From: an uncultured Tenacibaculum sp. | Lineage (GTDB): Bacteria; Bacteroidota; Bacteroidia; Flavobacteriales; Flavobacteriaceae | Direction of reading: 5' to 3' | Length of the DNA: 64,000 nucleotides | Assembly (NCBI RefSeq): GCF_947498805.1 | Contig: NZ_CANMLT010000001.1 | Coordinates: forward strand, 586,552-650,551 | Shown here: piece after piece, positions 39,501 through 48,573 of the stretch | Layout of the letters: every line of letters starts with the position of its first letter | Position numbering within the stretch: position 1 is the stretch's first letter | Notes under the pieces: generated by a model | What the model saw: the letters and a program-made list of their open reading frames with translations, nothing else | What the model was told of the DNA's origin: nothing | The model's database searches: none | Program-made: the position numbers and the translations under genes

Positions 39501-40190
39501 GCGATTATGGTTTTTGAAAAGAGATATGGAAAAGGAAAGACCAGACAGTTTTTAAAATTATGTTCTGAAAACTATTTTATAGGGAAGTTACAAGATAATA
39601 ATATAGAAGTACCTTTAGTATTGGTAGAAAATCAAGATTATCTTTACTATGATAAAGGAGCTATAGCAATGTATGCTTTACAGGATTATATAGGTGAAGG
39701 CAAAGTTAATTTAGCATTGAGAAATTTTATAAATGATTGGAAATCTTTTAACAATCCAATAAAACCTGAAAGATACCCAACAAGTAAAGATTTGATAGGA
39801 TATTTTAGAACTGTTACTCCTGATGAATTTCAACAGCTTATTACTGATTTATTCGAAACTACAATTACTTATGATAATAGAATTTATGAAGCAAGCTTAG
39901 AAGAGCTTTCTGATAGTTCTTATAAAGTAGAATTATTGATTGAGATGCAAAAATCGCACATCAATGAATTAGGAAATAAGGAACTTGTGTCTTTGAATGA
40001 TTGGATAGATGTTGAAATAAAAGATGAAGAGGGAAAGACAAACTATCTTAAGCAGTATAAAATTAGCCAGGAAAAGACTAAACTTGAAATCTTTTTAGAT
40101 AAAAAACCTAGTGTGATAACAATTGACCCGATGTATAAGTTAATTGAAAAAAATAAAACAGATAATGTTTGGAATCTAAAAGGGGAATAA
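36600..40190 (+). CDS. ABC permease fused to M1-family aminopeptidase
   Basis: 1196 residues. The N-terminal about 570 residues are ABC-2-like membrane segments arranged as two permease halves, with a cytoplasmic segment (about 260-300). The C-terminal half, after a membrane helix (LAIALGVILVGSYIFY), is an extracytoplasmic M1 gluzincin domain. The zinc motif HEMTHQWW begins at residue 937, with the third ligand Glu in LETLAQYSAIMVFE. A canonical GAMEN exopeptidase motif is not obvious. The architecture suggests that an exported or imported peptide is cut at the membrane by the same polypeptide. The partner ATPase lies 20 bases upstream. Confidence 0.9.
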   Translation: MWYEVFKFELEYRLKRPDTYIFFIFLLLFSTIGIDFVFSGIDLGQVKKNAPILIAKTMGVLCGISMFISSMIMGVAVLRDFEYDIASLLYTNPITKRDYLLGRFLGAFVILLIVFSGVLLGMCVGEFLPWHKPEEMLPFNFMAYLHAFIFVGLPIVFLGSALFFVTGALSKKLIVVYTQGLGFFVLFVLINSIENSSIQALLDPFSLNTLNEDTKFWSAIQKNTQLVSVSGFLLYNKLLWMVIGAIILGLGYHKFSFSIIQTKTRKQKRKQSNYETEQNKTYEDIKIPKVTKEYGMLAWTIQLAQHTLFYFKAIIKETSFKAIAICGMIIILVNSVSLGTSYGVDSYPTTYLIVEELREMALYFFLIILLFYSAELFWKERSVHLNLIYDALPISNFVNLVSKYLSLLLVYALLMFVLIGTGVLFQIWNGYYNFELEVYFYGFFLELFPFLALYTFISFFLQAIINNKYVGIIAMIFFFAISLVLEFFGYTHSLYKFGGNPIGAYSDMNGYGHFLKPYLWVKLYWTLLGVLLLVFSSIISVRGTETSLLKRWKIRGQQFSNTLRKFTLAIALGVILVGSYIFYNTNILNEYWTNDHELEFRAGYESTLKKYEYLQQPKITDVYLKIDLYPEKRSYEASGYYVITNLHSESIKEVHVQKRIDSQVKLEEVIFDVETIKNNAYVEYDYTIYQLSKPLEPGESIKMYFKQLFSPKGFEEGGSTTEVLHNGTFFNNKVLPTFGYNNKYELRDIDDRNKFNLANRVYKKNIDNPNELVNARTGSDSKGVRLDITLSTSANQSAIVPGNLIRRWEKNNRNYFHYRTEEPIINFYGVVSAEYEVLQDIWKAKEEENNVDLEIYYHKGHEYNLARMMEGMKHSLSYFTMHFGAYQYKQMRIMEFPRYRKFAQSFPNTIPFSEALGFILDIDDEKDIDMAFYITAHEMTHQWWGLQIEAANVKGQSMILETLAQYSAIMVFEKRYGKGKTRQFLKLCSENYFIGKLQDNNIEVPLVLVENQDYLYYDKGAIAMYALQDYIGEGKVNLALRNFINDWKSFNNPIKPERYPTSKDLIGYFRTVTPDEFQQLITDLFETTITYDNRIYEASLEELSDSSYKVELLIEMQKSHINELGNKELVSLNDWIDVEIKDEEGKTNYLKQYKISQEKTKLEIFLDKKPSVITIDPMYKLIEKNKTDNVWNLKGE

Positions 40191-40273
40191 AATCTATTTA
40201 TAATCTTATGTAGTTGGATACAATGAAGCTTTAGATTTTGGTAAAGAGGTAATCAAAAGAAAGTATAGATTGA

Positions 40274-40312
40274 AAAGTGAGATTAATTTAATTTAATCTC
40301 GCTTTTATGTTT
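40274..40312 (+). terminator. Terminator after the ABC-M1 gene
   Basis: AAAAGTGAGATTAA and TTAATCTCGCTTTT form a 14-bp stem with one G-T pair. The rest of the 307-base gap (40191-40497) holds no other recognisable feature except the upstream extension of the AraC frame. Confidence 0.7.
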
Positions 40313-40497
40313 TTAATATTAGACTAATGAATATTTCATTAAGAACAATTAACTTTATTTTAAGTTTTGAATTCCCGATATTTACCACAAAAAAATAGAG
40401 AAGCATAGAGTTTTTAGAAGGAATAACGGTATTTAATTTTTTACTTTTTTCAATTATCATATGGTATTTTAGAAAAAAGTTAGACATTTCAGTATAT

Positions 40498-41490
40498 GTG
40501 TTTTCATTCTTTTTGTTAGGAAAAGGAATAACCTTGCTAAGTAATCTAATAATTGCCAGAGTAATTTTTCCCGAAAGTAAAGCTGTTTTTCTAGCAGGTA
40601 TCTTCCTTAATTCATTTCTGTTTTTTTATGCCCCCATTTTATATCTTTTTGCTGTAAGCATTATTAAAGGAAGTATCTCAATAAAAAAACAGATCATCCA
40701 TTTTATACCTTTTGCAATATTTTTGGTATTGAATATAGTATTGGTTCTGCTGTTTCTTTTGAAACGGGATAGTGAAGTAACTGCAAACATTTTATGGATT
40801 AGAAATTCTTTTGACAAACTTTATTTTGTGCAAGTGATTGCCTATACATTTATTTCTTTTTGGGTGGTGTACAAGCATCAGAGCGATAACCTAAGGTTTG
40901 TAAAAATTTCCAAATGGCTAAAGCAAACTTTGGTTTTCTTTATTATGATTTGGTTGATGTTTCTTACCGGTTCGTTAACGGAAAGCTTACCAAAAATATC
41001 TTATACTTTTACATTTATAGGAGTATTACTGTTGTTGGGGCTATCCAATATTACCTTATTTCAATTATTAAACCATCCAGAATTTTTTTACAACAATTTA
41101 ACGGTAAAACTACGAAAGGAAACAGTTAACCCTAAAATAAACAAAGAAATCTATAACAAGCTTTGTGATTTGTTAGTAAAGGAAAAGTTATATAAAAAAA
41201 CAGATTTAAAGATCAGTGATTTATCAGATGCTTTAGGAGAATCTGCCCGAAACGTTTCAATTTTAATAAACACGTTCTATAAAGGTAATTTTTACGACTT
41301 TATTAATTTCTATAGAATAGAAGAAGCAAAATCTCTTTTAAAAAATGGAGACGAAGAAATGACAATCCTAACCATTTTATATGAATCTGGATTTAATAGT
41401 AAATCTGCTTTTAATGCTGTTTTTAAAAAGACTGTTGGTCAAACACCATCTAATTACAGAAAGAATTATATTTCTGCTATGTACGGATAA
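40498..41490 (+). CDS. AraC-family regulator with membrane N-terminus; start uncertain
   Basis: 330 residues from a GTG at 40498. Several hydrophobic helices occupy about residues 1-205, and a C-terminal AraC domain follows (ISDLSDALGESARNVSILINTFY and ILTILYESGFNSKSAFNAVFKK). The frame stays open upstream to a TAG at 40396 and codes for a plausible N-terminal helix (FLEGITVFNFLLFSIIIWYF), but it has no ATG; an ATA at 40405 sits where the start would be expected. Either GTG 40498 is used, ATA is used, or the true start codon has been lost. Membrane-AraC proteins are common flavobacterial regulators. Confidence 0.8.
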   Translation: MFSFFLLGKGITLLSNLIIARVIFPESKAVFLAGIFLNSFLFFYAPILYLFAVSIIKGSISIKKQIIHFIPFAIFLVLNIVLVLLFLLKRDSEVTANILWIRNSFDKLYFVQVIAYTFISFWVVYKHQSDNLRFVKISKWLKQTLVFFIMIWLMFLTGSLTESLPKISYTFTFIGVLLLLGLSNITLFQLLNHPEFFYNNLTVKLRKETVNPKINKEIYNKLCDLLVKEKLYKKTDLKISDLSDALGESARNVSILINTFYKGNFYDFINFYRIEEAKSLLKNGDEEMTILTILYESGFNSKSAFNAVFKKTVGQTPSNYRKNYISAMYG

Positions 41491-41715
41491 CTTCACTACT
41501 GATTTCTTTCCTTTCTGCTGATGTAGATAATTTTTGTTAAATCACTCTTAAAAGTAAGTACTAATTTCTGTTTTTACAGGCATTAGGACGACTCAAATTG
41601 CTTTAAAAATTAGGTTTGCACAAGATTTACTATTTGATTCTATCTAGCATAGAGCGCATTGAATAGTTCTTCTCAATTTTAAAATTAATTATAAATAAAA
41701 TTAAAACACAAAAGA

Positions 41716-42816
41716 ATGAATAAGTTCATAGCTTTCCTGTTTGCAGCATTTTTAACGCAGAATTTAATGGCACAATTTCATACCTTAAATATGCCGCAAG
41801 GGAGTCCAAGGGTTCAAGAAACACAAAAATTAGGGGTAACCGAGATCACATTAGATTATGGAAGTCCTGCATTACGTAATAGGGATGTTTGGAACAACCC
41901 TAATATTATTCCACAGAGCGGAAACCCTATAGCTTGGAGAGCAGGAGCCAATATGGGGACAACTATAGAATTTACAACCGATGTGCTAGTTGAAGGACAG
42001 CCGTTAAAAGCAGGTGTTTATGGGATTCATATTATTCCTGATAATGATACATATACTTTATTATTTGCTCATAATCACAATCAATGGGGAAGTTATTACT
42101 TAGATAAAGAGAAGGATGTAAGCTTAAAAGTAACTGTAAATCCTGAGCCTTGTGCAAAGTCGGAACAGCTAGACTATGAATTCTTAAACAGAACTGAAAA
42201 CTCATTGGTTATTGGGTTAGAATGGGGTGAAAAGCGAATTCCCTTTAAAGTAGAAGTTGATTTAAATACAACTGTTGTAGAAAGTTTTAGGAATGAACTA
42301 CGTGGTATTAATACTTACCATTGGCAAGCATGGAATGATGCTGCTTTATGGTGTTTAAATCACAATACCAATTTAGCAGAAGCTTTACAATGGGCAAACC
42401 GTTCCATTAATGGTGGATATGGCGGTTTTGCGGCTGATAAGAATTTAACGAATATGTCAACTAAGATAAGATTGTTAAGAAAATTAAATAAAACTGAAGA
42501 AGCTAAAACTGCCATTGCAGAAGCAAAGGAAATAAAGGCGACTGTATATGAGGCAAATGGTTTTAGCAGGTTTTTACTTCAAAATGGTTTATATCAGGAT
42601 GCATTAGAGTATTGCAATAACTTACTTGAATCAAACCCTGATACATGGTTTTTAGAATTGAATAGAGGTATAAGCCAATATTTTCTGAATAATAAGAAAG
42701 CAGCGTTAAAAGATGTCAGGAAAGTACTAAAAACGGCGCCAGAACAATTTCAATCTAGATTGAAAGAAATTATAAAAGAGATTGAAACGGGAACATACAA
42801 GCTACCTGGAAATTAA
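41716..42816 (+). CDS. Secreted DUF2911 protein with TPR-like C-terminus
   Basis: 366 residues with a signal peptide (1-20, TQNLMAQ). The DUF2911 domain (about 22-185) contains LDYGSPALRNRDVW, AWRAGANMGT and LLFAHNHNQWGSYY. Alpha-helical TPR-like repeats occupy about 230-360. DUF2911 proteins are frequent in Bacteroidota and have no established biochemical role. The 225-base gap upstream separates it from the AraC-like gene, which might regulate it by position. Confidence 0.88.
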   Translation: MNKFIAFLFAAFLTQNLMAQFHTLNMPQGSPRVQETQKLGVTEITLDYGSPALRNRDVWNNPNIIPQSGNPIAWRAGANMGTTIEFTTDVLVEGQPLKAGVYGIHIIPDNDTYTLLFAHNHNQWGSYYLDKEKDVSLKVTVNPEPCAKSEQLDYEFLNRTENSLVIGLEWGEKRIPFKVEVDLNTTVVESFRNELRGINTYHWQAWNDAALWCLNHNTNLAEALQWANRSINGGYGGFAADKNLTNMSTKIRLLRKLNKTEEAKTAIAEAKEIKATVYEANGFSRFLLQNGLYQDALEYCNNLLESNPDTWFLELNRGISQYFLNNKKAALKDVRKVLKTAPEQFQSRLKEIIKEIETGTYKLPGN

Positions 42817-42937
42817 TATAGTTGTTCAAAACTAAATCAGGAGCGATTAAGATAGAAGGTTGATGGTTTCTTCATTTGATAGTTTAAGTTCCTCCTCATT
42901 TTAGCATTTTTTAATATTTAATAAACCAAAGTAAAAG

Positions 42938-44311
42938 ATGAAAACAAGGTACATAAGTCTAATAATTATAATGTTATTGGTACAAAATATTTTAGAAGCA
43001 CAAACCTTAAAAAGAAAAGGTCTTTTGGGTATCACTATGCAAACACTAAATGATAGTATAGTTAAACAAGAAAATTTAAAAATTACCTCTGGAGTGCTAA
43101 TTAATACAGTAATGCCTAACTCAACTTTCTTTAATTTAGGAATCAAGGAAGGTGATGTAATTTCTAAGTTAAATGGAGTACCAGTAGCAACTGTTCAAGA
43201 TGTATTGGCAATTATTAGACCGCTTTATGAGGGCGATAAAATCGAAGCTGATTATTATTCAGAAAATAAAAGAAGGAAAAAGACAACATCTTTATTAGGT
43301 AGACCAATTGAAGCCTTTAAAAAAGCAAATGTCAAATATAGTGAAGTCATATATAAAGATAATGTACTAAGAAGTATTCTGGTTGCTCCAAAAAATATAA
43401 AAAATCCACCAGTTGTATATTTTTTACAAGGTTACACATGTGGATCTGTAGAGACAATTTCAGACCAGTACCCTATGAAAAAATTAATGAACGATTGGTT
43501 AGAAGCTGGGTTTGCTATTTACCGTATTGAAAAACCTGGAGTTGGAGACAGTAAAAGTAAAAAACATTGTTTGCAAATAAGTTTTAATGAAGAATTAAAG
43601 GCGTTTCAAGAAGGTTATAAAGATTTGCTAAAACAAAAATCTATTGATACTGATAACATTTTTATGTTTGGGCATTCTATGGGAGGTGTTATCGCGCCAC
43701 TTTTAAATGAACTTAAAGCACCACGTGGTATTTTAACCTATGGAAGTGTTGCTCAAAATTGGTATGATTATATGGTAGATTTGTATACTATTCAACCTAA
43801 GCATTTTGGTGTATCTGAAGAACAGATCAAGGAAGACAACAAAATTAATTTAAAATTTAACAAGGATTTTTTAATCAATAAACTATCAGGTGAAGAAATA
43901 TTGGCTAACAAATCTTATGCAGATTTTTTCAGTGCAAATGCAATCAATTTTAAACAAAACCAATATATAGGTCGTCATTTCGATTTTTGGCAAAACCTCT
44001 CTGATATAGATATTCCTGGGGCATGGTCAAAAGTAAAGACTCAAGTTTTAGCAATGCATGGGGAGTTCGATATTCAGGCTATAAGTCCAAGAGGAGCCCA
44101 AATGATAGCAGAAATAGTAAATAAGAATGGAGGTAAAGGGGATTTTATTTTGATTAATAAAGCAGACCATGGCTTTGTAAACTTCAATTCAATGCAGCAT
44201 AATGTTGAAACTCTAGGTAGTGGTAACTATTTAAATCACGCCATAAATAATTACAGTACAGATTTAGGAAAAGAAACTGTAAACTGGATGAAATCTAAAC
44301 TCGAAAAATAG
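42938..44311 (+). CDS. Secreted alpha/beta hydrolase with N-terminal PDZ-like domain
   Basis: 457 residues. After a signal peptide (1-21, LEAQ), a PDZ-like segment (about 28-110; NLGIKEGDVISKLNGVPV) precedes an alpha/beta-hydrolase fold. The nucleophile is about S247 in FGHSMGG, an acid candidate lies in HGEFD, and the His is in KADHGF near the C-terminus. It stops 4 bases before the S41-like gene, so 42938-47236 is an operon of three extracytoplasmic hydrolase-like proteins. A peptidase or esterase acting on peptides or antibiotics is plausible; the substrate is unknown. Confidence 0.85.
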   Translation: MKTRYISLIIIMLLVQNILEAQTLKRKGLLGITMQTLNDSIVKQENLKITSGVLINTVMPNSTFFNLGIKEGDVISKLNGVPVATVQDVLAIIRPLYEGDKIEADYYSENKRRKKTTSLLGRPIEAFKKANVKYSEVIYKDNVLRSILVAPKNIKNPPVVYFLQGYTCGSVETISDQYPMKKLMNDWLEAGFAIYRIEKPGVGDSKSKKHCLQISFNEELKAFQEGYKDLLKQKSIDTDNIFMFGHSMGGVIAPLLNELKAPRGILTYGSVAQNWYDYMVDLYTIQPKHFGVSEEQIKEDNKINLKFNKDFLINKLSGEEILANKSYADFFSANAINFKQNQYIGRHFDFWQNLSDIDIPGAWSKVKTQVLAMHGEFDIQAISPRGAQMIAEIVNKNGGKGDFILINKADHGFVNFNSMQHNVETLGSGNYLNHAINNYSTDLGKETVNWMKSKLEK

Positions 44312-44315
44312 ATTT

Positions 44316-45842
44316 ATGAAAAAATTATTACTATTTATCTGTTACTTAATATTTTCTTGCTCTGGAAACTCACAAGAGATAAACCTACAAATTGAAAAAG
44401 AGTTATGGAAAGAAGATATTAAATATTTAAAACAAAGAGTTGAGAAAATTGCACCTATGTATCAATATGAAGCTGTTAAAAAGAACTTTAACTCGTTTTA
44501 TAACAATCTATTGGATGTAGATTTTAATGGTTATGAAGCAACGTTTGGTATTCAAAAATTAATGAATACTCTAAATGATGAAGGTTGTAATGTACCATTA
44601 TTTCAAAAAGGGCTTGAATTACAAGTTTTACCAATTAAAACCTATTGGTTTTCAAATGGTTTGTATGTTTTAGATGCTTCGAATAATTATAAAGAAATTA
44701 TAGGTAAACAGGTAATTAAAATCAATAATACTCCTATTGAAAAAGTGTTTGAAAAGCTAAAAAATTTCCTAAATGCAGATAATCTACATTATAAAAAATA
44801 CCTCTTTCAAGTGTATGGATTTATGCCTTCTATGTTAAAGGCAGTAGGTTTAGGAATTAATGATAATGAAGTAAAAATAGAGTTTGCATTAGGAAAAACT
44901 ATACTTATAAAAAGTGAATCAATTAATGAATATGCAAAATTAAATAGAAAATTACCAAACGATGAGTTTTTTAGTTACACAAATAAAAATCATAAAGGAA
45001 AGAATTATTGGTTAGATTTTATTCCAAATACTAAAACCTTATTTATACAGCTACAAGCAGTTGTAAATAATAAAGAAGGATATTCGTTTTCTAATTTTGT
45101 TGATAAAATTGAAGAAAGTATAACTTCCAATAAAACAGATAAAATTATTATTGATGTTAGATATGGAGGTGGCGGAAATGGCTTTAAATTAAAACGATTA
45201 ACGGATGTATTAAGAGATTCTAAAACCATTAATAAAGAAGGGCATTTATTTGTGTTAACAAGTAAAGCAACAAGAGGAACTTTATTAGAATTGGCATCAA
45301 TTTTAAATCTAAATACCAAAGCAATTCTTGTTGGAGAACCAACAGCAGAGGGTGTAAATACTGTTGGAGACATCAAATACATTACTTTACCAAACTCTGG
45401 TTTAAAAGTTTCGATTACTCATACATTGTGGACGACTAGCTGGAAACAAGATTCTAGTAAAACATTACTACCACATTTAAAAGTTAATTATTCTTTTACT
45501 GATAAAAAAACAAACATTGACCCTTGGATTAAGCTAACAGAAGCTTATACAACAGAAGTTAAAAAGAAATCTGTTCCAAAAGAATTAAGAAAGCAACTTG
45601 AAGGTAAATATAAAGTTGAAGACAGAAAACTACGTATTATAGAGATGGAAGGAAAATTGTATTTAAAAATGTCTAGACGAATAAGAAGTTTTTTTGAAAT
45701 CTGTACTGAATTGTATTATCATTCAGAAGGCGTACTTTCTACAGATATTGAAAATATTTTTCTTAAATACAGTAAAAACTCTTCAGGAAGGATAAAAATT
45801 GAAACTGTAAGATGGAATAACTTAAATCTAAAAGTTGAATAA
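44316..45842 (+). CDS. S41-peptidase-like secreted protein lacking the catalytic serine
   Basis: 508 residues with a lipoprotein-like N-terminus (LIFSCSGNSQ). The S41-type core is visible: LNDEGC (about 86-91), an IIIDVRYGGGGNG segment (about 278-290), LFVLTSKATRG (about 311-321) and AILVGEPTAEGVN. In active S41 enzymes the turn after the FVLT/LVN strand carries the nucleophile Ser; here the aligned position is G321. It may be a non-catalytic binding protein or use another residue. It lies 18 bases upstream of a DUF885 gene and 4 bases after an alpha/beta hydrolase gene. Confidence 0.75.
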   Translation: MKKLLLFICYLIFSCSGNSQEINLQIEKELWKEDIKYLKQRVEKIAPMYQYEAVKKNFNSFYNNLLDVDFNGYEATFGIQKLMNTLNDEGCNVPLFQKGLELQVLPIKTYWFSNGLYVLDASNNYKEIIGKQVIKINNTPIEKVFEKLKNFLNADNLHYKKYLFQVYGFMPSMLKAVGLGINDNEVKIEFALGKTILIKSESINEYAKLNRKLPNDEFFSYTNKNHKGKNYWLDFIPNTKTLFIQLQAVVNNKEGYSFSNFVDKIEESITSNKTDKIIIDVRYGGGGNGFKLKRLTDVLRDSKTINKEGHLFVLTSKATRGTLLELASILNLNTKAILVGEPTAEGVNTVGDIKYITLPNSGLKVSITHTLWTTSWKQDSSKTLLPHLKVNYSFTDKKTNIDPWIKLTEAYTTEVKKKSVPKELRKQLEGKYKVEDRKLRIIEMEGKLYLKMSRRIRSFFEICTELYYHSEGVLSTDIENIFLKYSKNSSGRIKIETVRWNNLNLKVE

Positions 45843-45859
45843 TTGTCTATATTAATATT

Positions 45860-47236
45860 ATGAAATCTCTAAGGAAAATATTTTTTGTTTGTACGCTCGT
45901 AACATTTACAAATGTTTTTGCTCAAATTAACTATGTTTTAGTCTGTAAAGCCGAATTAAAAAACTCAAAGCTTGATAACGCTCATGCAGGAAGTGGTTTT
46001 TCACAAAGTCAACAATTTAATAAGGTTAAAAACGATTTTCTAAAACAATATCGTTTATTAAGAATTCCAAACTTGCAAATTAACTATGTGAATACATTAA
46101 ATAGTATAAAGAGTAAAGATAACATTGCAATTCAAAAACTATTTTTCACTAAGCTAAAAGAGAAATTAAAAAAAATAGATGAGTCTAAGCTAGCCGATAA
46201 TCAAAAAGTCGACTATAATATACTTAGCTATGAAACTGAATTAAACTTAGAAAGAATTGAACTTGAAAAACAATGGAATTATAACACAAAACTGGATGAC
46301 TCGAGAAGTATTTTCACAGTACAAAATGGAAAGCAATGGTATGCATATTTACTAAAACGTTGGGTAGATAAAGAAGTGTCTCCAGAAGAGTTATATAAGT
46401 TTGGTTTAGCTGAAATAGAAAACGTCAAGTTACATATGAAAAGGCTACAAGAAGCATCGGGTTTATCAAAATCAGATTTCAAGAAATACTTAAGTAATAA
46501 TGAGTTCTTTTTTAAAAATCCAAATGATGTAAAAGCAGCTTTTGTTACTATTAAAAAGAAGGTAGCTGTAAAGGCGCATAAAATGTTTCCATATATAAAT
46601 GATATTTCAGACGTAAGAATTGAAAGAGGCACCAATGCTTCGCTATCGCAAGTTCCAGCATACTATAGCAATAATACATTTTATTTCAATTTTTTTGATA
46701 AATCATTTAATAAAAGAAAATTAGGTTGGTTATATATTCATGAAGCAATTCCTGGTCATCATTATCAGTTTATGGTTAATAACATTGTTAAAAGAACAGA
46801 AATTCAAAATTTGTTTTGGTATCCGGGTTTTGCTGAAGGTTGGGGGGCATATGTAGAATATTTGGGTAATGAATTAGGAGTATACGAAACTATATATGAT
46901 GAATATGGTAAATGGGAGTGGGATTTAATTCGTTCGGTTAGAGTGTCTTTAGATGTAGGAATTAATTATTATGGATGGTCCGATCAGAAAGCTTTAGAAT
47001 TTTGGAAACAAAACATCATTGATCAAGATGATATTGGAATGCGAGAAATTAAGAGAATGAAACGTTGGCCAGCTCAAGTAATTACATATAAATATGGAGC
47101 TAGTTTATTTTTAGAATTTCTTGAAAAAGCCAAAAAAGATAAAAATTTTAACTTTAAAAAGTTTCATAAAGAAATCGTTAAAAATGGAGACATTCCCTTA
47201 TCGATTCTTAAAACATTAACATATAAAATTAACTAA
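45860..47236 (+). CDS. DUF885-family secreted peptidase-like protein
   Basis: 458 residues with a signal peptide (1-21, NVFAQ). A long helical domain is followed by the zinc-binding HEAIPGHHYQ motif (H294-H301) and FAEGWGAYVEYLG, both hallmarks of DUF885, which is related to gluzincin carboxypeptidases. It ends an operon of three extracytoplasmic hydrolase-like genes. A role in peptide breakdown or in modifying a small molecule is inferred; DUF885 substrates are mostly unknown. Confidence 0.88.
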   Translation: MKSLRKIFFVCTLVTFTNVFAQINYVLVCKAELKNSKLDNAHAGSGFSQSQQFNKVKNDFLKQYRLLRIPNLQINYVNTLNSIKSKDNIAIQKLFFTKLKEKLKKIDESKLADNQKVDYNILSYETELNLERIELEKQWNYNTKLDDSRSIFTVQNGKQWYAYLLKRWVDKEVSPEELYKFGLAEIENVKLHMKRLQEASGLSKSDFKKYLSNNEFFFKNPNDVKAAFVTIKKKVAVKAHKMFPYINDISDVRIERGTNASLSQVPAYYSNNTFYFNFFDKSFNKRKLGWLYIHEAIPGHHYQFMVNNIVKRTEIQNLFWYPGFAEGWGAYVEYLGNELGVYETIYDEYGKWEWDLIRSVRVSLDVGINYYGWSDQKALEFWKQNIIDQDDIGMREIKRMKRWPAQVITYKYGASLFLEFLEKAKKDKNFNFKKFHKEIVKNGDIPLSILKTLTYKIN

Positions 47237-47360
47237 TTAAAGATGTTAGATGAAATCTTAATTATTACAAATTAGTATTTATTAGAATTGTTTTTCTAAA
47301 CTCTAATAATTAGTTCGAAACTAAAGAAATTCTAGAATTACAAAATTTAGCAAAAAGCAT

Positions 47361-47378
47361 TTACTTCCCGATACAGAA
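47361..47378 (-). repeat. mnmE-3'-end-like att core, outer copy
   Basis: Read on the minus strand this 18-mer encodes F-C-I-G-K-stop, the C-terminus of MnmE, and matches the real mnmE end at 59452-59469 at 15 of 18 positions. Flanking sequence is unrelated to mnmE, as expected for a recombination core rather than a gene fragment. It lies in a 326-base gap (47237-47562) that otherwise holds only the terminator at 47494-47527. Probable left end of an older integration. Confidence 0.6.
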
Positions 47379-47493
47379 AGTAATAATACTAGTAAAATCA
47401 GTGTATTCAGCTGTTCGAGGTGGAGTGAAGGTGGAAGATTTTGGTTGCTTTTGATTTGTTTTTTTGACAAACTTATATTTATTCCATTTTAGG

Positions 47494-47527
47494 AAAAACA
47501 ATGAAATTGAAAAAAATCATTGTTTTT
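47494..47527. terminator. Terminator of the metallo-hydrolase gene
   Basis: AAAAACAATGA and TCATTGTTTTT form an 11-bp stem with a 12-base loop, about 36 bases beyond the stop of the minus-strand gene at 47563. Its A and T tracts allow either direction. Confidence 0.65.
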
Positions 47528-47562
47528 TAATTATATAAAAATATTTTTTATTTGGATTCTAT

Positions 47563-48474
47563 TTAGTTGTTTGCTTTCCAAGGAAAAGGTCCCATCCATT
47601 CATCTAATAATATTCTCCAAACATTTAAGGCTAACCATTCATCGTACTTATTCCAATGTTTGTATTTTGGTAATTTTAGAATATTAGGTATTTCAAATGG
47701 GGGAGTTCCTTTTTTTAATTCATTGTAGATCCCAGCCCTAATATCTTTAATAAACCTTGATAAAAGTTTAATGTCTTTTTTATCACCACCATAAATAGCT
47801 AAACCATTTGTTTTTTCATTATGTGAATAGATAGCTTTATTAAAGTCCATTTTAAGTAACTCTTTTAATGATTTTTCCCATTCTTTAATGTTAAAGTCAG
47901 GTACAATCATCGGTAAAACTCTATTAGGAGTAACCAAATCAGCTATATACGCCAGTTTGTGTTTTGGCAATATAAAAACAGTCATTCCTAATCCATGATT
48001 CATTCCTAAATAATGTAATTCAATCGTACTATTTCCAAGTGTAATTTCTTTTTTGTTTCCATTCCAATATTCTTTTGGAATAGCCATATCTCTACCAGGA
48101 TTAGCTTTCATCCATTTATAAGCTTCTATATGTGCTAATGTTGTTGCTCCAATATCCAAAAATACTTGACCTCCGCTTGAATGATCCCAATGATTATGAC
48201 TATGAAGTAAATATTTAATAGGTTTGTTAGTAATCTTTTTTATCTCTCTTACCATTTCTTTTGAATGTTTTGTGCTTACCGATTCAATTACTATAACACC
48301 ATCTTCTGTTATAATAAACATAGAGTAATAACCATTATTAGAAGTAAAAGAGTACACATTTTTAGCAATTTTCACGGTTCTATTTGATTTTTCTTGAGAG
48401 AAAGTTAAACCAGTATTCATGAAAATAAGTAATGTGAAAATGGCTATTTTAATTATGAATTTTAGATTTTTCAT
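47563..48474 (-). CDS. Secreted metallo-beta-lactamase-fold hydrolase
   Basis: 303 residues with a signal peptide (about 1-26, LTFSQ). The zinc motif HNHWDH (H93-H98) is the HxHxDH signature, with further candidate ligands in MNHGLG and IADLVTP. Loops resemble those of MBL-fold proteins near subclass B3 or quinoprotein-relay families. The substrate is unknown; lactone or ester hydrolysis, or beta-lactam cleavage, is possible. It lies with an alpha/beta hydrolase and an AraC gene on the minus strand between two mnmE-like att cores. Confidence 0.88.
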   Translation of the reverse strand: MKNLKFIIKIAIFTLLIFMNTGLTFSQEKSNRTVKIAKNVYSFTSNNGYYSMFIITEDGVIVIESVSTKHSKEMVREIKKITNKPIKYLLHSHNHWDHSSGGQVFLDIGATTLAHIEAYKWMKANPGRDMAIPKEYWNGNKKEITLGNSTIELHYLGMNHGLGMTVFILPKHKLAYIADLVTPNRVLPMIVPDFNIKEWEKSLKELLKMDFNKAIYSHNEKTNGLAIYGGDKKDIKLLSRFIKDIRAGIYNELKKGTPPFEIPNILKLPKYKHWNKYDEWLALNVWRILLDEWMGPFPWKANN

Positions 48475-48512
48475 TTATTTAAATTTTGTGAATTAATTTG
48501 GTTTTAAAATGA

Positions 48513-48555
48513 AAAAAGACAGAAATACAATTTTTAAAATATTATCTGTCTTTTT
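48513..48555 (-). terminator. Terminator of the alpha/beta-hydrolase gene
   Basis: AAAAAGACAGA and TCTGTCTTTTT form an 11-bp stem with a 21-base loop just beyond the stop of the minus-strand gene at 48574. Confidence 0.65.
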
Positions 48556-48573
48556 ATTTCTAATAGGAGAAAC

